In this document: positions 8,976 to 20,100 of the stretch, in pieces
Layout: the number at the start of each line of letters is the position of its first letter
Numbering within the stretch: position 1 is the first letter of the stretch
Assembly (NCBI GenBank): GCA_910578195.1
Contig: CAJTOY010000003.1
Coordinates: 186,001 to 250,000 of the forward strand
Length of the DNA: 64,000 nt
Direction of reading: 5' to 3'
DNA from: an uncultured Christensenella sp.
Lineage (GTDB): Bacteria > Bacillota > Clostridia > Christensenellales > Borkfalkiaceae
Made by a program: the position numbers and the translations under genes
The notes under the pieces: model-generated
Database searches by the model: none
What the model was told of the DNA's origin: nothing
What the model saw: the letters and a program-made list of their open reading frames with translations, nothing else

Positions 8976-10911
8976 AATCAACAAACGAACAATCATCATA
9001 ATCCTTTCTGTAATACTGGGATTGCTCGCGCTGCTATATCTGTGCGGTGCGCTGAGTCAGTTATACAGAAACTATGCAGATTGGAACAGTGCGGGCGGAG
9101 TTGTCGGCGGGACGGTGGTTGAACCGGTAAACTGGAATCCGTTCGTGTGCATCGGGAAGGCTTTCTCTCCGGATGGGCTAAAAGGATTGTTCTCAATAGC
9201 GCTTGTCGGCGGACTGATTTTTGCTCTCGTAAAATTGCATGATAGGTTCGATAGCAAGGACACAGATCCGCGAGGATTTGCCAAAAGTAAATCGGGCGCA
9301 TACGGCACCGCATCGTGGATGACCAAGCAAGAAATTAAAGAGAACCTTGAAGTCGCAGCAATAGAAGACGCTGAAGGAGTAATTCTTGGTGAGCTTGAGG
9401 GTAAGGCTGTATGTATGCCCAAGGATACCAAACTCAACCGACACATAGCAGTCTTCGGTGCATCAGGTACAATGAAGTCCAGAGCGGTAATGCGAAACGC
9501 ATTGTTCCAAGCTTTGAAGAAGAATGAGTCTGTGGTGATAACTGATCCGAAAGGTGAGTTATACGGAGATACTGCAGAGCTGTATAAGCAAAATGGGTAT
9601 GAAGTAAAAGTATTTAACCTTGTTAATCCGGAACATAGTGACTCGTGGAACTGTATGTCGGACTTAGGCGGTGATACGCTAATGGCGCAAGTGCTGACCA
9701 ACGTCATAATCGGGAATACCAGCTCAGGGAAGGGCGATCATTTCTGGGACAATGGTGAAGCCAATCTTTTGAAAGCATTGGTTTTACTCATCGACCAAGA
9801 TAGGACGCGTGGCGTAGAACTCAAACATCTTCCTGCAGTCTATCAATTATTGACGCAAAATGGGGAACGCCAGCTCACGAGTCTTTTTGAGAAATTGCCG
9901 ATTAATCATCCAGCGCGTGCACCATTTAATCTATTTTTGCAGTCCAGCGACACTGTGCGTTCCGGTATAGTTTTGGGACTCGGTACGAGATTGCAAGTTT
10001 TGCAAAACAAAGCGGTGCAGGCAATCACGAGCAGTTCCGATATAGACTTGACGGCTCCCGCAAAACATAAATGTGCTTATTACATAATTCTGAGCGACCA
10101 GGACACGACGATGTCATTCTTATCCTCGCTGTTCTTTTCGTTCTTATTCATAAAGTTGACTCGGTGTGCCGACTCGAGGGAGAACAGGCGTTGCGATGTT
10201 CCCGTAAATCTAATACTCGACGAATTCAATAACGTTGGCAGAATTGGCGGAGCTGAAGACGGCTCTGACTTTGCTCGTTCACTCAGTGTGTGCCGGTCAA
10301 GAGATATTAGGGTTACGCTTGTCGTGCAGAGTCTTGGACAATTGCAGAATCGGTATCCGAACAATCTCTGGGCCGAAATAGTTGGCAACTGCGATATACA
10401 ACTGATGTTGGGCTGTACCGATGATGTCACTGCAGAATATTTTTCAGCCCGAAGCGGGGAAATGAGCATTCAGGTAGATTCGACGATGACGATGCGCAAA
10501 ACGATTGCAATCGCTCAGATGATTCCCGAATACCGACATAACGAAGGACAAGGACGGAGAAAACTCTTGACACCCGATGAGGTGCTCAGATTACCGAATG
10601 AAGAGTTACTTTGTATAATTCGCGGGTGTAATATTCTCAAGCTTAATAAACTCGATTATACGAAACATCCTATATCGAAGTTGATAAGTAAAATATCAGT
10701 ATTCGACTATAACCCGAGGGCATCTCCAGATAAACAACCGATAATGGAGGTTGTTCCTAAAACAGTTCCTGTTACTGAAACTAAACCAGAATCAGAACCT
10801 GAAACTGAAACAGTTCTGGCGTCGTTACCTGAACAAATCGCACCGGAAGAAGTTAAGCCGAAGAAATTGAAAAAACTTTACTCTTCGGCAACCCCGCCAA
10901 GCGATTTTTAA
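8962..10911 (+). CDS. VirD4/TraG-like type IV coupling protein
   Basis: 649 residues; the hexameric membrane ATPase that brings the relaxase-DNA complex to the secretion channel. Two membrane helices (about 10-28 and 68-88) are followed by the nucleotide-binding domain. The Walker A segment is GASGTMKS at about residue 163, with Met where Gly is usual, and the Walker B region VNLILDEFNN is near 414. DPKGEL at about 195 and the VVQSLGQLQNRYP segment are family features. The start is TTG at 8962, placed by an AAAAGGAGGG site 8 bases upstream. The C-terminal 80 residues are a Pro/Glu-rich tail. A terminator follows the gene. Confidence 0.9.
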   Translation: MKKIKINKRTIIIILSVILGLLALLYLCGALSQLYRNYADWNSAGGVVGGTVVEPVNWNPFVCIGKAFSPDGLKGLFSIALVGGLIFALVKLHDRFDSKDTDPRGFAKSKSGAYGTASWMTKQEIKENLEVAAIEDAEGVILGELEGKAVCMPKDTKLNRHIAVFGASGTMKSRAVMRNALFQALKKNESVVITDPKGELYGDTAELYKQNGYEVKVFNLVNPEHSDSWNCMSDLGGDTLMAQVLTNVIIGNTSSGKGDHFWDNGEANLLKALVLLIDQDRTRGVELKHLPAVYQLLTQNGERQLTSLFEKLPINHPARAPFNLFLQSSDTVRSGIVLGLGTRLQVLQNKAVQAITSSSDIDLTAPAKHKCAYYIILSDQDTTMSFLSSLFFSFLFIKLTRCADSRENRRCDVPVNLILDEFNNVGRIGGAEDGSDFARSLSVCRSRDIRVTLVVQSLGQLQNRYPNNLWAEIVGNCDIQLMLGCTDDVTAEYFSARSGEMSIQVDSTMTMRKTIAIAQMIPEYRHNEGQGRRKLLTPDEVLRLPNEELLCIIRGCNILKLNKLDYTKHPISKLISKISVFDYNPRASPDKQPIMEVVPKTVPVTETKPESEPETETVLASLPEQIAPEEVKPKKLKKLYSSATPPSDF

Positions 10912-10935
10912 CTTGGCAGTTTCTAAATCAGTATT

Positions 10936-10964
10936 ACGCCCATCTTTGCTTATGGGCGTTTTAT
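10936..10964 (+). terminator. Rho-independent terminator after coupling-protein gene
   Basis: ACGCCCAT and ATGGGCGT (10936-10943, 10952-10959) form a perfect 8-bp stem with an 8-base loop, followed by TTTATTA. Confidence 0.75.
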
Positions 10965-11002
10965 TATAAAAAAAATTTTTAAATTTAAAGGAGAACTTTA
11001 TT

Positions 11003-12199
11003 ATGGCAAACAAAACTAAAAAAGAAAAGAACAACGAAATCGAACCCCAGACCGAAATTGAAATTGCAGCAATGCAGGAAGAGAGTGCAGCGGCGGAGGC
11101 GGAAAATTTGACTCCTAATACCGAAATGGACTTATGTGCGGAAACGGGAATGCCCGTAGCAAATCCGGATATCGCATCCGAACCGGAAGAGGCGACGGTA
11201 AAGAAACCCGCCAAGCGCAAGAAGAAAAGCGATGCACAGAATGAGTCTACCGAAGAGTCGGTCGCAATGCCCAAGAAAAAACCCGAAAAGAAACGCGCTT
11301 CCGTAAAACCGATTCAGGTAATATCCATCGACGAACAGCGCAGCGTAGAAACGGAGGCGGATAAGGAAAAGAATGACTTGATTGACCTTATGGAATCTCT
11401 GCGCGTCGGCAAAGTTCTTGCGGGAACCATTCAGGGCGTGGAACGTTCGTCCGACAATCATTCTATGGCAGTCATATATCACGGTGCATTCAAAATCGTT
11501 ATCCCTGCGGAAGAGGCGGTAATTCCTCCCGACGACTACCGAGACCAGAATCCCGCCGACGTTTTGCATTATCTGCTGACCAAACGTCTCGGTGCCGAAG
11601 TAGACTTCATTGTCAAGGGCATCGATAAGGACGCTAACGTCGCGGTGGCAAGCCGCTTGGACGCAATGAAATCCAAGCGTAAGCAGTATTATTTCGGTAC
11701 CGACAGGGAAGGCAACAATCTTCTGTATTCCGGTCAGTGCGCCGAGGCACGTGTCGTATCGGTTATACGCGCCGGCATTTTCGTGGACATCTTCGGTTTG
11801 GAAGTTTATATCCCGCTCCGCGAGCTGAGCTATCAGCGCATTATGAATGCTGCAGAGTACTTCAGACCGGGACAGAGAATTCTCGTAAAGATTTTGGAAC
11901 TCGACAGAACCGACAAGAACAATATTAAGGTTACGGCATCGGTCAAGCAGTCAGCAGAGAATCCGTATGAGAAAGCGCTTCGCCGTTACGTTGTGGATAA
12001 CCGCTATGTTGGCACGGTAAGTATGGTTGATACTAACGGGGTATTCGTCGCTCTCGACGGAGGCGTCGATTGTCTGTGCAGTTATCCCAAGCGCGGCAGA
12101 CCGCCCAGAGGTGCGAGAGTAACAGTTCGTATTCTCGGTATCAGTCACGAAACGAACCGTATTTGGGGTGCGATTACTCACATAGCAACGCCCAATTAA
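11003..12199 (+). CDS. S1-domain RNA-binding protein with disordered charged N-terminus
   Basis: 398 residues. Residues 1-115 are low-complexity Glu/Lys/Ala (KKKPEKKRAS and similar) and surely disordered. Three S1-like OB folds follow at about 131-220, 240-320 and 330-395; the second is the clearest, with RAGIFVDIFGLEVYIPLREL and a KVTASVKQ end. S1 domains bind single-stranded RNA. Similar proteins occur in clostridial conjugative elements near the coupling protein, but their role is not known to me; control of element mRNAs or leaders is a guess. AAAGGAGAAC precedes the ATG, and the gene lies between the terminator at 10936 and the giant surface protein. Confidence 0.75.
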   Translation: MANKTKKEKNNEIEPQTEIEIAAMQEESAAAEAENLTPNTEMDLCAETGMPVANPDIASEPEEATVKKPAKRKKKSDAQNESTEESVAMPKKKPEKKRASVKPIQVISIDEQRSVETEADKEKNDLIDLMESLRVGKVLAGTIQGVERSSDNHSMAVIYHGAFKIVIPAEEAVIPPDDYRDQNPADVLHYLLTKRLGAEVDFIVKGIDKDANVAVASRLDAMKSKRKQYYFGTDREGNNLLYSGQCAEARVVSVIRAGIFVDIFGLEVYIPLRELSYQRIMNAAEYFRPGQRILVKILELDRTDKNNIKVTASVKQSAENPYEKALRRYVVDNRYVGTVSMVDTNGVFVALDGGVDCLCSYPKRGRPPRGARVTVRILGISHETNRIWGAITHIATPN

Positions 12200-12218
12200 A
12201 AATCAAGGAGGGTACTAA

Positions 12219-15200
12219 ATGAAAGTAAAAACAAAGAAAAATCTTGTAATCGGGATGATGATTGTGCTTGCCTCGCTGTTATGCAGCGGGGTGGGTATAT
12301 TGTGCGTTAATCGTACTACAGCACATGCTGCAAGTAATACGGGCATTCAAACGTTTACGGGCACCGAATATAATAATCATTATGTTTCATCAACATTGTT
12401 TAATCCTAAACCCGAACCAACAGATTATAGCGAAACAATTTCACGGAATACAGGTATTAAAATCTATGGGACGACCAACAACGGAAGTTCTTTGTCTACA
12501 AACTATCTCAAATCTGACAGTTCTACAATCTGTGTAGATTTCACAAACGCCGCTGATTTATATTTTCCGTCAGACAAATTTATGACGTATTACGACAAAA
12601 ACTATTCGTTTCAGATTTTAAGTGGTAGCACAGTAAAATGGCAAGCCACTTATACAGGCTCTTCGTATAGTCAGGTTACGGGCAAAGATGAAAACGGCAA
12701 CGATGTTACGACAACTTACTATACAAAGATTCTCGATATCAACGGTCGCTCAACAACGACGACAAGCACGGATAGCTCATTAAGGCTTTTCGACCCTGCC
12801 GAGTTTGGATCAAACATTGTTTCGTTGAATGATGGTACTTATACTATTAAAATCAGCCGTTCGTATTTTTGGAGTAAAAAAGTGGGTTCGAGTTTTATTA
12901 TCTTTCCAAATGTTCGCTACGACTCCACTTCTACTTTGACGGGAACGCTCAATGTTGATACAACTTCGCCGACACTTACTATGCGCGGCTATTCAAGCGG
13001 AAGTACGATTGCAAACGGCGCCTACAAGAATGAGCGCGTGACCTTTATGGCGTCCGACAGGAACCATAACAGGCTGTATTACAAGACGCCTACAAGCAGC
13101 AATTATAGTTACACGACGGGTAACACCTATACGAGCGGAACGACGAACGGTTGGTACTACGTTTATGCGGAAGATACTATGGGACATAGAAGCCCCGAAT
13201 ACTCGTTCTACTATGACAACACCGCGCCTACGGGCAGAGTGTACTCAAACGGAACGAGCATAGCAAGCGGCGCATATATCTCGAAAGCGTTTTCGTATTC
13301 TGCAACTGACAACGGCAGCGGCGTAACAAGCATTTATTATAAAACGCCTGTTAGCGGAACATATCAGCCATATTCTTCGGGAACGGTTATTCCTGCGAAC
13401 GCAGGCGACGGTTGGTACTATTTCTACTCGGTTGACCGCTGCGGCAATCAGTCCGCGACAACAAGCGTTTATCTCGAAACGCAAGCCCCGCTCGTGGAAA
13501 TTTACCGTAACGACGAACTTGTATATAGCAAGACGGTTACTGGCGCGGGAACGTTCGATACCGACATTTATCTGAACCCTAACGACAAGTTGAGAATATC
13601 GTGCGACACGTCTTCGGGCAAGGTAACGAGCAATTACGCACTCGACACGAATATCACGATAGGCAGCTCATATTCAGGCAGTAATTACACGATTACGCTC
13701 ACGAGCGCAACGGGAATTACGAGCAACTTTAACTACCATATTGTGAGAAACAAACCCACGATTACGATTGACGGCAACACCTATTCGTCGGGCAGCACGC
13801 TGCATTTTAACTCGGATAAGCCCGTCCGTTTCAACGACGATTCCGTTATCACGAACAGCGGCAATACGGGCGCAATGGTAAGCTCAGAGGGCAACGTCAA
13901 TCTGAACGAACACATTACCTATTCAAGCGGCAGCGGTAAGACCTTGACTACGGCAAGCGGCACGGAAACAAAATATATTCTCACGCTCAACGACAGAGCG
14001 GGAAATGAAAGCCGTTTTACCGTGTTTATCGACAAGCTCGCACCTGTCGGCGTATGGAAAGCGAACGGTGCAACGTTACCCAACGGTGGTTACACGAATA
14101 AGCCCCTTTCGTTCAATATTACCGAAGCGGGAGTAACGGCTACATACTCTTATAACGGCGGCGAATATGCCGCATATACGAGCGGAAAGACCTTGACGGC
14201 AGACGGGACCTATCACGTCGTATTGACTGACCTTGCTGGCAATAAAAGCACGTTTACCGCTTATATCGACACGGTTGCGCCTACGGGACAAATCTATGCG
14301 AACAATCAGCCCGTACAGAGCGGAACTATCACGAACAAAAGCGTGTTCTTCTCGTGGGACGGCGACATTACCGCAACCGTAAACGGTATGCCTTACACGA
14401 AAAACAGCGTACTTTCCGAAGATTCAGCATATCACTTTATCCTTACTGATTTGGCAAACAACTCTACGGAATACGTCATCACGATTGATACTGTAGCCCC
14501 GACTCACAATGCGGACAAGCTTAATAATTCACAGCAACTTATTTCCAAATGGTATGTTGCTACAATCGGAGATAAGCAGTATTCGTTTGCAACCTACGCC
14601 GAAGCGTTGGCTTTCGCCAGCAATAATGAGTTTAACCAAAACGTAACGGTGCTTACATTGAACGACATTTCAGACTTTAAACAACATCACCTTATAGCGA
14701 ATGGCGATGAAGTGCGGACGGGTGAATATTGGCTATATAAATCAAAAGCAAACCCAGACAGTCTTTTATATTACTTTGACCGCAACGGCTTAAATGAAGT
14801 GGTGGAGCATTATGCAAAGACGAACGTATCAGAAGTCAATTACTTTGTGCTTGACGATGACAACTTGTACGGCGAAGTTTCGGGAAGCATGAGCGACAAC
14901 TTGTTTACTGCGCCGAACGGAACAAAAGCGCCGCTCTTGAACGGCTTTGTGTTCGATAAAGCAGACGGTTCTGAACTGTTTGCGGAACTTGTTGGCGGCA
15001 ACGGTACGAGTATAAAAATCGAATACGGCATAGCCTTCGATAAGCAGATAAGCGTAGGTGGGTTATATAAATTGATTGAATTTGACGATGCGAAAAATCA
15101 AACGGTATTCTACGGCTTTATTGATGTACTTGCGCCCGAAATCAAAGCAGAAGTAACGGTAATAGGCGAAGATATGCCTACAGAAATGACGGTAACGCAA

Positions 15201-17072
15201 GATGGACTTTCGGGTATTGCAGCGTACTACTACAAACGCTTTGCAGTAACGGAAATTTCGGACGCCGATACTTGGGTGGTGCTTATGGTAGAAAACGGAG
15301 GCCGGGTTGAACGCTATACCTACGGCGACAGATTGCCCTGCTTGGAAGTCGGTGGGGAATATTTGCTTACGATTTACGACAGGCTCGGCAATGGGTATTC
15401 GTTTACAGTATTCATTATCGGCAATCCTGCAAATATCGTATTTAACAACAACGGAGACGATACGGCATTCGATATTACCATAACGCTCGAACAGAAATTT
15501 GATACGGTTGTTTCGCTTGAAATTAAGAGAAACGGCGAAATGCTTAACGGCGTTACGACGGACAAATTTCAGTATTTGTTTGACCGCACCGGCGTTTATA
15601 CCGTAATTCTGCGCGACAACTTCGGGCGGGTAATTGAAAAGGAATATACGTTCAACAAGGCTTTACCTATCGGAACGCTCGACGGCGTTGAAAGCGACGG
15701 CAAGACTAAAACGGACGTAACATTTACTTATGATAATTCTAAATATAGCGTAGCCGTTACAAAAGACGGCAAAGCGGTAGAAACAGAAAATAGCGGCAAA
15801 CTTGTATTTATGGCTAACGATAAAAACAGCGGAAGTTATGATATTCGCTTAACGAGAATTACGGACGAGGAAAACTTCACAGACTACACATTCGTTATTA
15901 ATACGCTTGCGCCCGATTTCAGTATGAGCGTTGCTGATAAAGCGACAACTAATAAGAACGTAACCATAACTTGGACGGCGACGGACATTGTATCCGTAAC
16001 CTATTCCTTGAACGGTGGTGAAGCGGTAGAGATTGAGAACGGCGCGGTGCTTACTGCCGAAGGCAATTATACCGTAACGGCAACCAACGACTTGGGAACG
16101 GTAAGTGTAAAGACTTTTACTATCGACAGGACGCTTGACTATGATGTGATTATCAATGACGCTGAAACTTTTGGCGTTGATACGACTAATAGCAATGTAA
16201 CAGTGATCAATAATGAGCCGTTGTATGTGAGTGTAAGTAAGAATGGCGCGCCGTTTGAGTTTATATTCGGACAGGTGCTTTCAGGAGAAGGGTTATATAT
16301 TTTCCGCATCTCTGACGATTATAACAATTCGACTTCGTTCACTATTGTTATTGACAAATCGGTGGACGTAGAAGCCAACGTGGGCAACGGCGTGATTTCA
16401 AACGAAGATGTAATTATTAGCGCAGGCGAAAAAGTAAACCTTATCGCAACAAAAGATGGCATAGAATATTCTTATGCGCTTGGTACAGCTATCACAGACG
16501 AAGGTTTCTATAAGTTTACAGTTTACGATTCTTTCGGTAATGAAAAATCGCTTTCTTTCCAAATCGTAAAGGGAACGAAAACAAAGCTCGACTATACGCT
16601 TAGCGACAGCGTGGAAATTGTATCCATTGATCGCGACGGTGAAGCGGTTTTGGCGGACGGAAACAGGCTGAACTTTACCATCGACGGAACTTATACCGTA
16701 GTGTGTAAGTCCGAAGGCAAAGAATATACCTTTATGCTTTCACTTGATACTACCGCACCGACTATAAGTCTGAACGGAATTGAGGATGGCGGTAAGGGTA
16801 ACGTAACAGTTACAATTACTGATTTATCCGAAGCTGGAACGGTGGAAATATACAAGGACGGCGAGAAAATCGAATACGAACTTGGTAGCGAAATTAAAGA
16901 ATACGGAAGCTATGAAGTTCGTGTATGCGATGAACTCGGCAACGAGAGAACGTATAGTTTTGTTTTAAGTTATAAGATGAGTGGGGGAATAATTGCTCTT
17001 ATTACAATGTGTTGCATGGCAGCAGTAGGTGTAGGTTTATTTTTCTTCATTAAAAAATACAAAAGACACTAA
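12219..17072 (+). CDS. Giant Ig-like repeat surface protein 1
   Basis: 1,617 residues. A signal peptide covers about 1-36, ending THAAS. The body is a string of about 80-100-residue bacterial Ig-like units, marked by recurring ends such as YIDTVAPTG, FIDKLAPVG and VIDKSVDV. The C-terminus has one membrane helix (GGIIALITMCCMAAVGVGLF) and a short basic tail, so the protein is membrane-anchored and not sortase-linked; no LPXTG is seen. Such proteins often mediate cell-cell or host contact, and in a conjugative element they could stabilise mating pairs; this is inference. AAGGAGGGTAC precedes the ATG. The next gene is a full-length paralogue. Confidence 0.85.
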   Translation: MKVKTKKNLVIGMMIVLASLLCSGVGILCVNRTTAHAASNTGIQTFTGTEYNNHYVSSTLFNPKPEPTDYSETISRNTGIKIYGTTNNGSSLSTNYLKSDSSTICVDFTNAADLYFPSDKFMTYYDKNYSFQILSGSTVKWQATYTGSSYSQVTGKDENGNDVTTTYYTKILDINGRSTTTTSTDSSLRLFDPAEFGSNIVSLNDGTYTIKISRSYFWSKKVGSSFIIFPNVRYDSTSTLTGTLNVDTTSPTLTMRGYSSGSTIANGAYKNERVTFMASDRNHNRLYYKTPTSSNYSYTTGNTYTSGTTNGWYYVYAEDTMGHRSPEYSFYYDNTAPTGRVYSNGTSIASGAYISKAFSYSATDNGSGVTSIYYKTPVSGTYQPYSSGTVIPANAGDGWYYFYSVDRCGNQSATTSVYLETQAPLVEIYRNDELVYSKTVTGAGTFDTDIYLNPNDKLRISCDTSSGKVTSNYALDTNITIGSSYSGSNYTITLTSATGITSNFNYHIVRNKPTITIDGNTYSSGSTLHFNSDKPVRFNDDSVITNSGNTGAMVSSEGNVNLNEHITYSSGSGKTLTTASGTETKYILTLNDRAGNESRFTVFIDKLAPVGVWKANGATLPNGGYTNKPLSFNITEAGVTATYSYNGGEYAAYTSGKTLTADGTYHVVLTDLAGNKSTFTAYIDTVAPTGQIYANNQPVQSGTITNKSVFFSWDGDITATVNGMPYTKNSVLSEDSAYHFILTDLANNSTEYVITIDTVAPTHNADKLNNSQQLISKWYVATIGDKQYSFATYAEALAFASNNEFNQNVTVLTLNDISDFKQHHLIANGDEVRTGEYWLYKSKANPDSLLYYFDRNGLNEVVEHYAKTNVSEVNYFVLDDDNLYGEVSGSMSDNLFTAPNGTKAPLLNGFVFDKADGSELFAELVGGNGTSIKIEYGIAFDKQISVGGLYKLIEFDDAKNQTVFYGFIDVLAPEIKAEVTVIGEDMPTEMTVTQDGLSGIAAYYYKRFAVTEISDADTWVVLMVENGGRVERYTYGDRLPCLEVGGEYLLTIYDRLGNGYSFTVFIIGNPANIVFNNNGDDTAFDITITLEQKFDTVVSLEIKRNGEMLNGVTTDKFQYLFDRTGVYTVILRDNFGRVIEKEYTFNKALPIGTLDGVESDGKTKTDVTFTYDNSKYSVAVTKDGKAVETENSGKLVFMANDKNSGSYDIRLTRITDEENFTDYTFVINTLAPDFSMSVADKATTNKNVTITWTATDIVSVTYSLNGGEAVEIENGAVLTAEGNYTVTATNDLGTVSVKTFTIDRTLDYDVIINDAETFGVDTTNSNVTVINNEPLYVSVSKNGAPFEFIFGQVLSGEGLYIFRISDDYNNSTSFTIVIDKSVDVEANVGNGVISNEDVIISAGEKVNLIATKDGIEYSYALGTAITDEGFYKFTVYDSFGNEKSLSFQIVKGTKTKLDYTLSDSVEIVSIDRDGEAVLADGNRLNFTIDGTYTVVCKSEGKEYTFMLSLDTTAPTISLNGIEDGGKGNVTVTITDLSEAGTVEIYKDGEKIEYELGSEIKEYGSYEVRVCDELGNERTYSFVLSYKMSGGIIALITMCCMAAVGVGLFFFIKKYKRH

Positions 17073-17096
17073 AATATTAAAATTTGACTTAAGATG

Positions 17097-17130
17097 AAGA
17101 AGCATCCCGAACTTCGGGATGCTTCTTATT
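17097..17130 (+). terminator. Strong intergenic hairpin between the two giant genes
   Basis: A 15-base inverted repeat AAGAAGCATCCCGAA/TTCGGGATGCTTCTT (17097-17111/17113-17127) closes over a tiny loop. The T-tract is weak (TTCTTATT). It may terminate or stabilise the first giant mRNA. Confidence 0.65.
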
Positions 17131-17154
17131 AATTTTATAAATAGGAGATTTTTT

Positions 17155-20100
17155 ATGAAACTGAAAATGAAATTATATTTAATATTACCCACATTAATTT
17201 GTTTGATGATTTTATGTGGGATAATAGGTTTTATGTCAGTAAAACCTTTGTATGCATCGGCGGCGAGTATTGCAAGCGTACAAACGTTTATGGGAATGGA
17301 AAACACGAAGCACGATATATTCGATTCAGCGTTTGACGAAAATCCGATTAAGCCGTATTCCGAAAGTAAGCAGTTTACTACTGGGATACAGTTTTATTGT
17401 TCGGAGAATACAGGAACTAAGGCAACCACGAACATAATTAAACTGAATGCTAATTCCATAAACATAGACTTCACAAATGCACAGACTTTATATCGTCCGT
17501 CTATATCGCACTTATACTTGGAAACAGGTTACACATTCAGTATTATGAATAGTTCCAACAGAAGTGTATGGTCAGCAAGTATGAATGGACGAATTGAATA
17601 CGATATGTACACAGGCGAAGAAACATATTGCAAAGATATAAACATAAACGGCTCGTATAAAAGTTCGCAAAGTCAAGACTTCGGCACATTGCATTTTTTA
17701 CCGTCCGAATTTGGCAATCAGCGTGTGTACTTGGACGACGGCTCATACACAATCAAAATATCTCGTTCTTACGAATGGACCGATATGGATATGTATTGCG
17801 GTAACTCGATGATGTTCGCCACGTCGAATATGACAGGTTCACTTACCATTGATAAAGGCAAAGTTACTATGGCAATGAAAGGCGTAACGAGCAATAATGA
17901 TATAGTGAACGGCTCATATACAAAAGAGCGCGTTACCGTAACTGCAAATGGCGATTCTTTTTCCAAACTGTATTATAAAACGCCGTCAAGCAGTTCTTAT
18001 ACGTCAACGTCAAACCGCACTTATACTATCCCTACAACGAACGGCTGGTATTATTTTTACGCTGAAAACGCTTTCGGAACGACAACCGATACGCTCTCAT
18101 TTTATTACGACAGCGTTGCCCCGACAGGCACAATCCGTTCCAACGGTTCAGTCGTATCGAGCGGCGGTTATGTAGGCAAGAGTTTTTCGTATTCGGCAAC
18201 CGATAGCGGCAGTGGCTTATCAAAACTATATTACAAAACACCCGTGAGCGGTGTTTACTCGGAATACAATTCGGGAACGATAATTCCCGCAAATTCTGAC
18301 GAAGGTTGGTATTACTTTTACGCCGTAGACCGCAGCGGAAATCAATCCGCAACAGCATCGGTCTATCTTGAAAATACCGCCCCGCACATTGAAATCTTCC
18401 GCAACGATAAACTTGCGTTCAGTAAGGATTTAAGCGTATCGGAAAATATTGATACCGATATATATTTGAATCCAAACGACCGAATTAAAGTAACCTGCGA
18501 TACTTCTTCCGGCAGAGCGACTTGCAACTATACGCTTAATACAAATACAACGATAGGCAGCGCATATACGGATAGACACTACACAATTACGGTTACGAGC
18601 GCAACGGGAATTGTCGGCAATTTTACTTATCATATCGTGCGAAGTAAACCTATCATTATGATTGACGGTAACGGTTACACGAGCGGTTCGACGCTTTACT
18701 TTAACTCGGATCAATCCGTATCGTTCATGGACGACACTATCATAGATGACAGTAAAGATACGGGAGCAACCGTGCAATGGAACGGCAATTCGGAATTCTT
18801 TTCGTATAAAAGCGGCAACGGTAAAACACTTACAACCGCAAACGGAACGGAAACAAGGTACAACCTGACCTTGAACGACAGAGCCGGTAACGAAAGTACA
18901 TTTACGGTCTACATAGACAAACTCGCGCCCACAGGTAATTGGAAAAGCGACGGAACGAATTTACCGAACGGTGGATATACGAATAAATCGCTCTCTTTCC
19001 ACTTTACCGAAACGGGAACGACCGCAACGTATTCTCACAACGGTGGCGAATATAACACTTACGCAAGCGGCAGAACCTTAACGGCAGACGGAACTTACAC
19101 CGTGATATTGACTGATCGTGCAAACAATAAAAGCACGTTCACGGCACATATTGATACCATTCCGCCGACAGGTCAAATGTACGCTAACTATGCCCCTATC
19201 GGGAGCGGGACGATTACGAACGGAAAAGTTTACTTTACTTGGGACGGAAATCTTACAGCGACCGTAAACGGTTCTTCTTATACGAAAAATACCGTGCTTT
19301 CCGAAGACGGAACATATACATTCAGATTGACCGATTCCGCTCAAAACACGGCAACATATAGCGTAACGATTGACACGATAGCACCGACATATAATGCGGA
19401 TAAATTGCAGTCGCAACCGAAAATGATTACGAGGTGGTATGTCGTAAAATTTGACGGAAAGAACTATTCTTTCGCCGATTACAACGAAGCGCTTGCTTTC
19501 GCTTTTGATAAGGAGTTCAAAGCGAATGTAACCGTTCTTTCACTCGATAGATTAGAAGACTTTAATCAACACCACCTTGTCGTAGGCGGCGACGAAGTTC
19601 GCACGGGAACATATTGGCTTTACAAATCTCAAACCAACCCCGACAGCAGACTATACTATTTTAACCGCGACGGCTTAAATAATGTCATTGCTTATTATGC
19701 AAAGAACAGCGTTTCAACCGTGAACTATTTTACGCTTGACGGCGACAATGTTTACGGCGATCCTGCGGACAGCATGAGCGACAATGTATTTACCGCGCCG
19801 GACGGCGCAAGCGCACCCGTTCTCAATGGATTTGTGTTTGAAAGAACAGACGGCTCGGAAATGTTTGCGGAACTTATGGGAGCAAGCGGAACGAGAATAA
19901 GAATTGAATACGGCATTGCGTTCGATGCACAAGTAACCGTAGGCGGATTGTACAAATTTACGGAACTTGACGAAGCGGGAAATTCAACCGTATTCTACGG
20001 ATTTTTAGACTTGATTGCACCCGAACTGAAAGTAACCGCAACTATTTATGGCAACGGCTCGGAAACCGAATTGTGCATTACAAAAGACGGGCTTACAGGA

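Noticed and set aside
9448..9475. Coupling protein inactive because Walker A has Met in place of Gly
   Set aside because: The Lys-Ser pair and Walker B are intact, so this is a tolerated variant and not loss of function.
12950..14500. Repeated DNA in the giant genes as a CRISPR or tandem-repeat array
   Set aside because: The repeats are degenerate protein-level Ig-like units, not constant short repeats with unique spacers.
17119..17154. Upstream in-frame start of giant protein 2
   Set aside because: The ATG lies in a 15-bp hairpin and lacks an RBS, while 17155 has AGGAG and begins a clean signal peptide.
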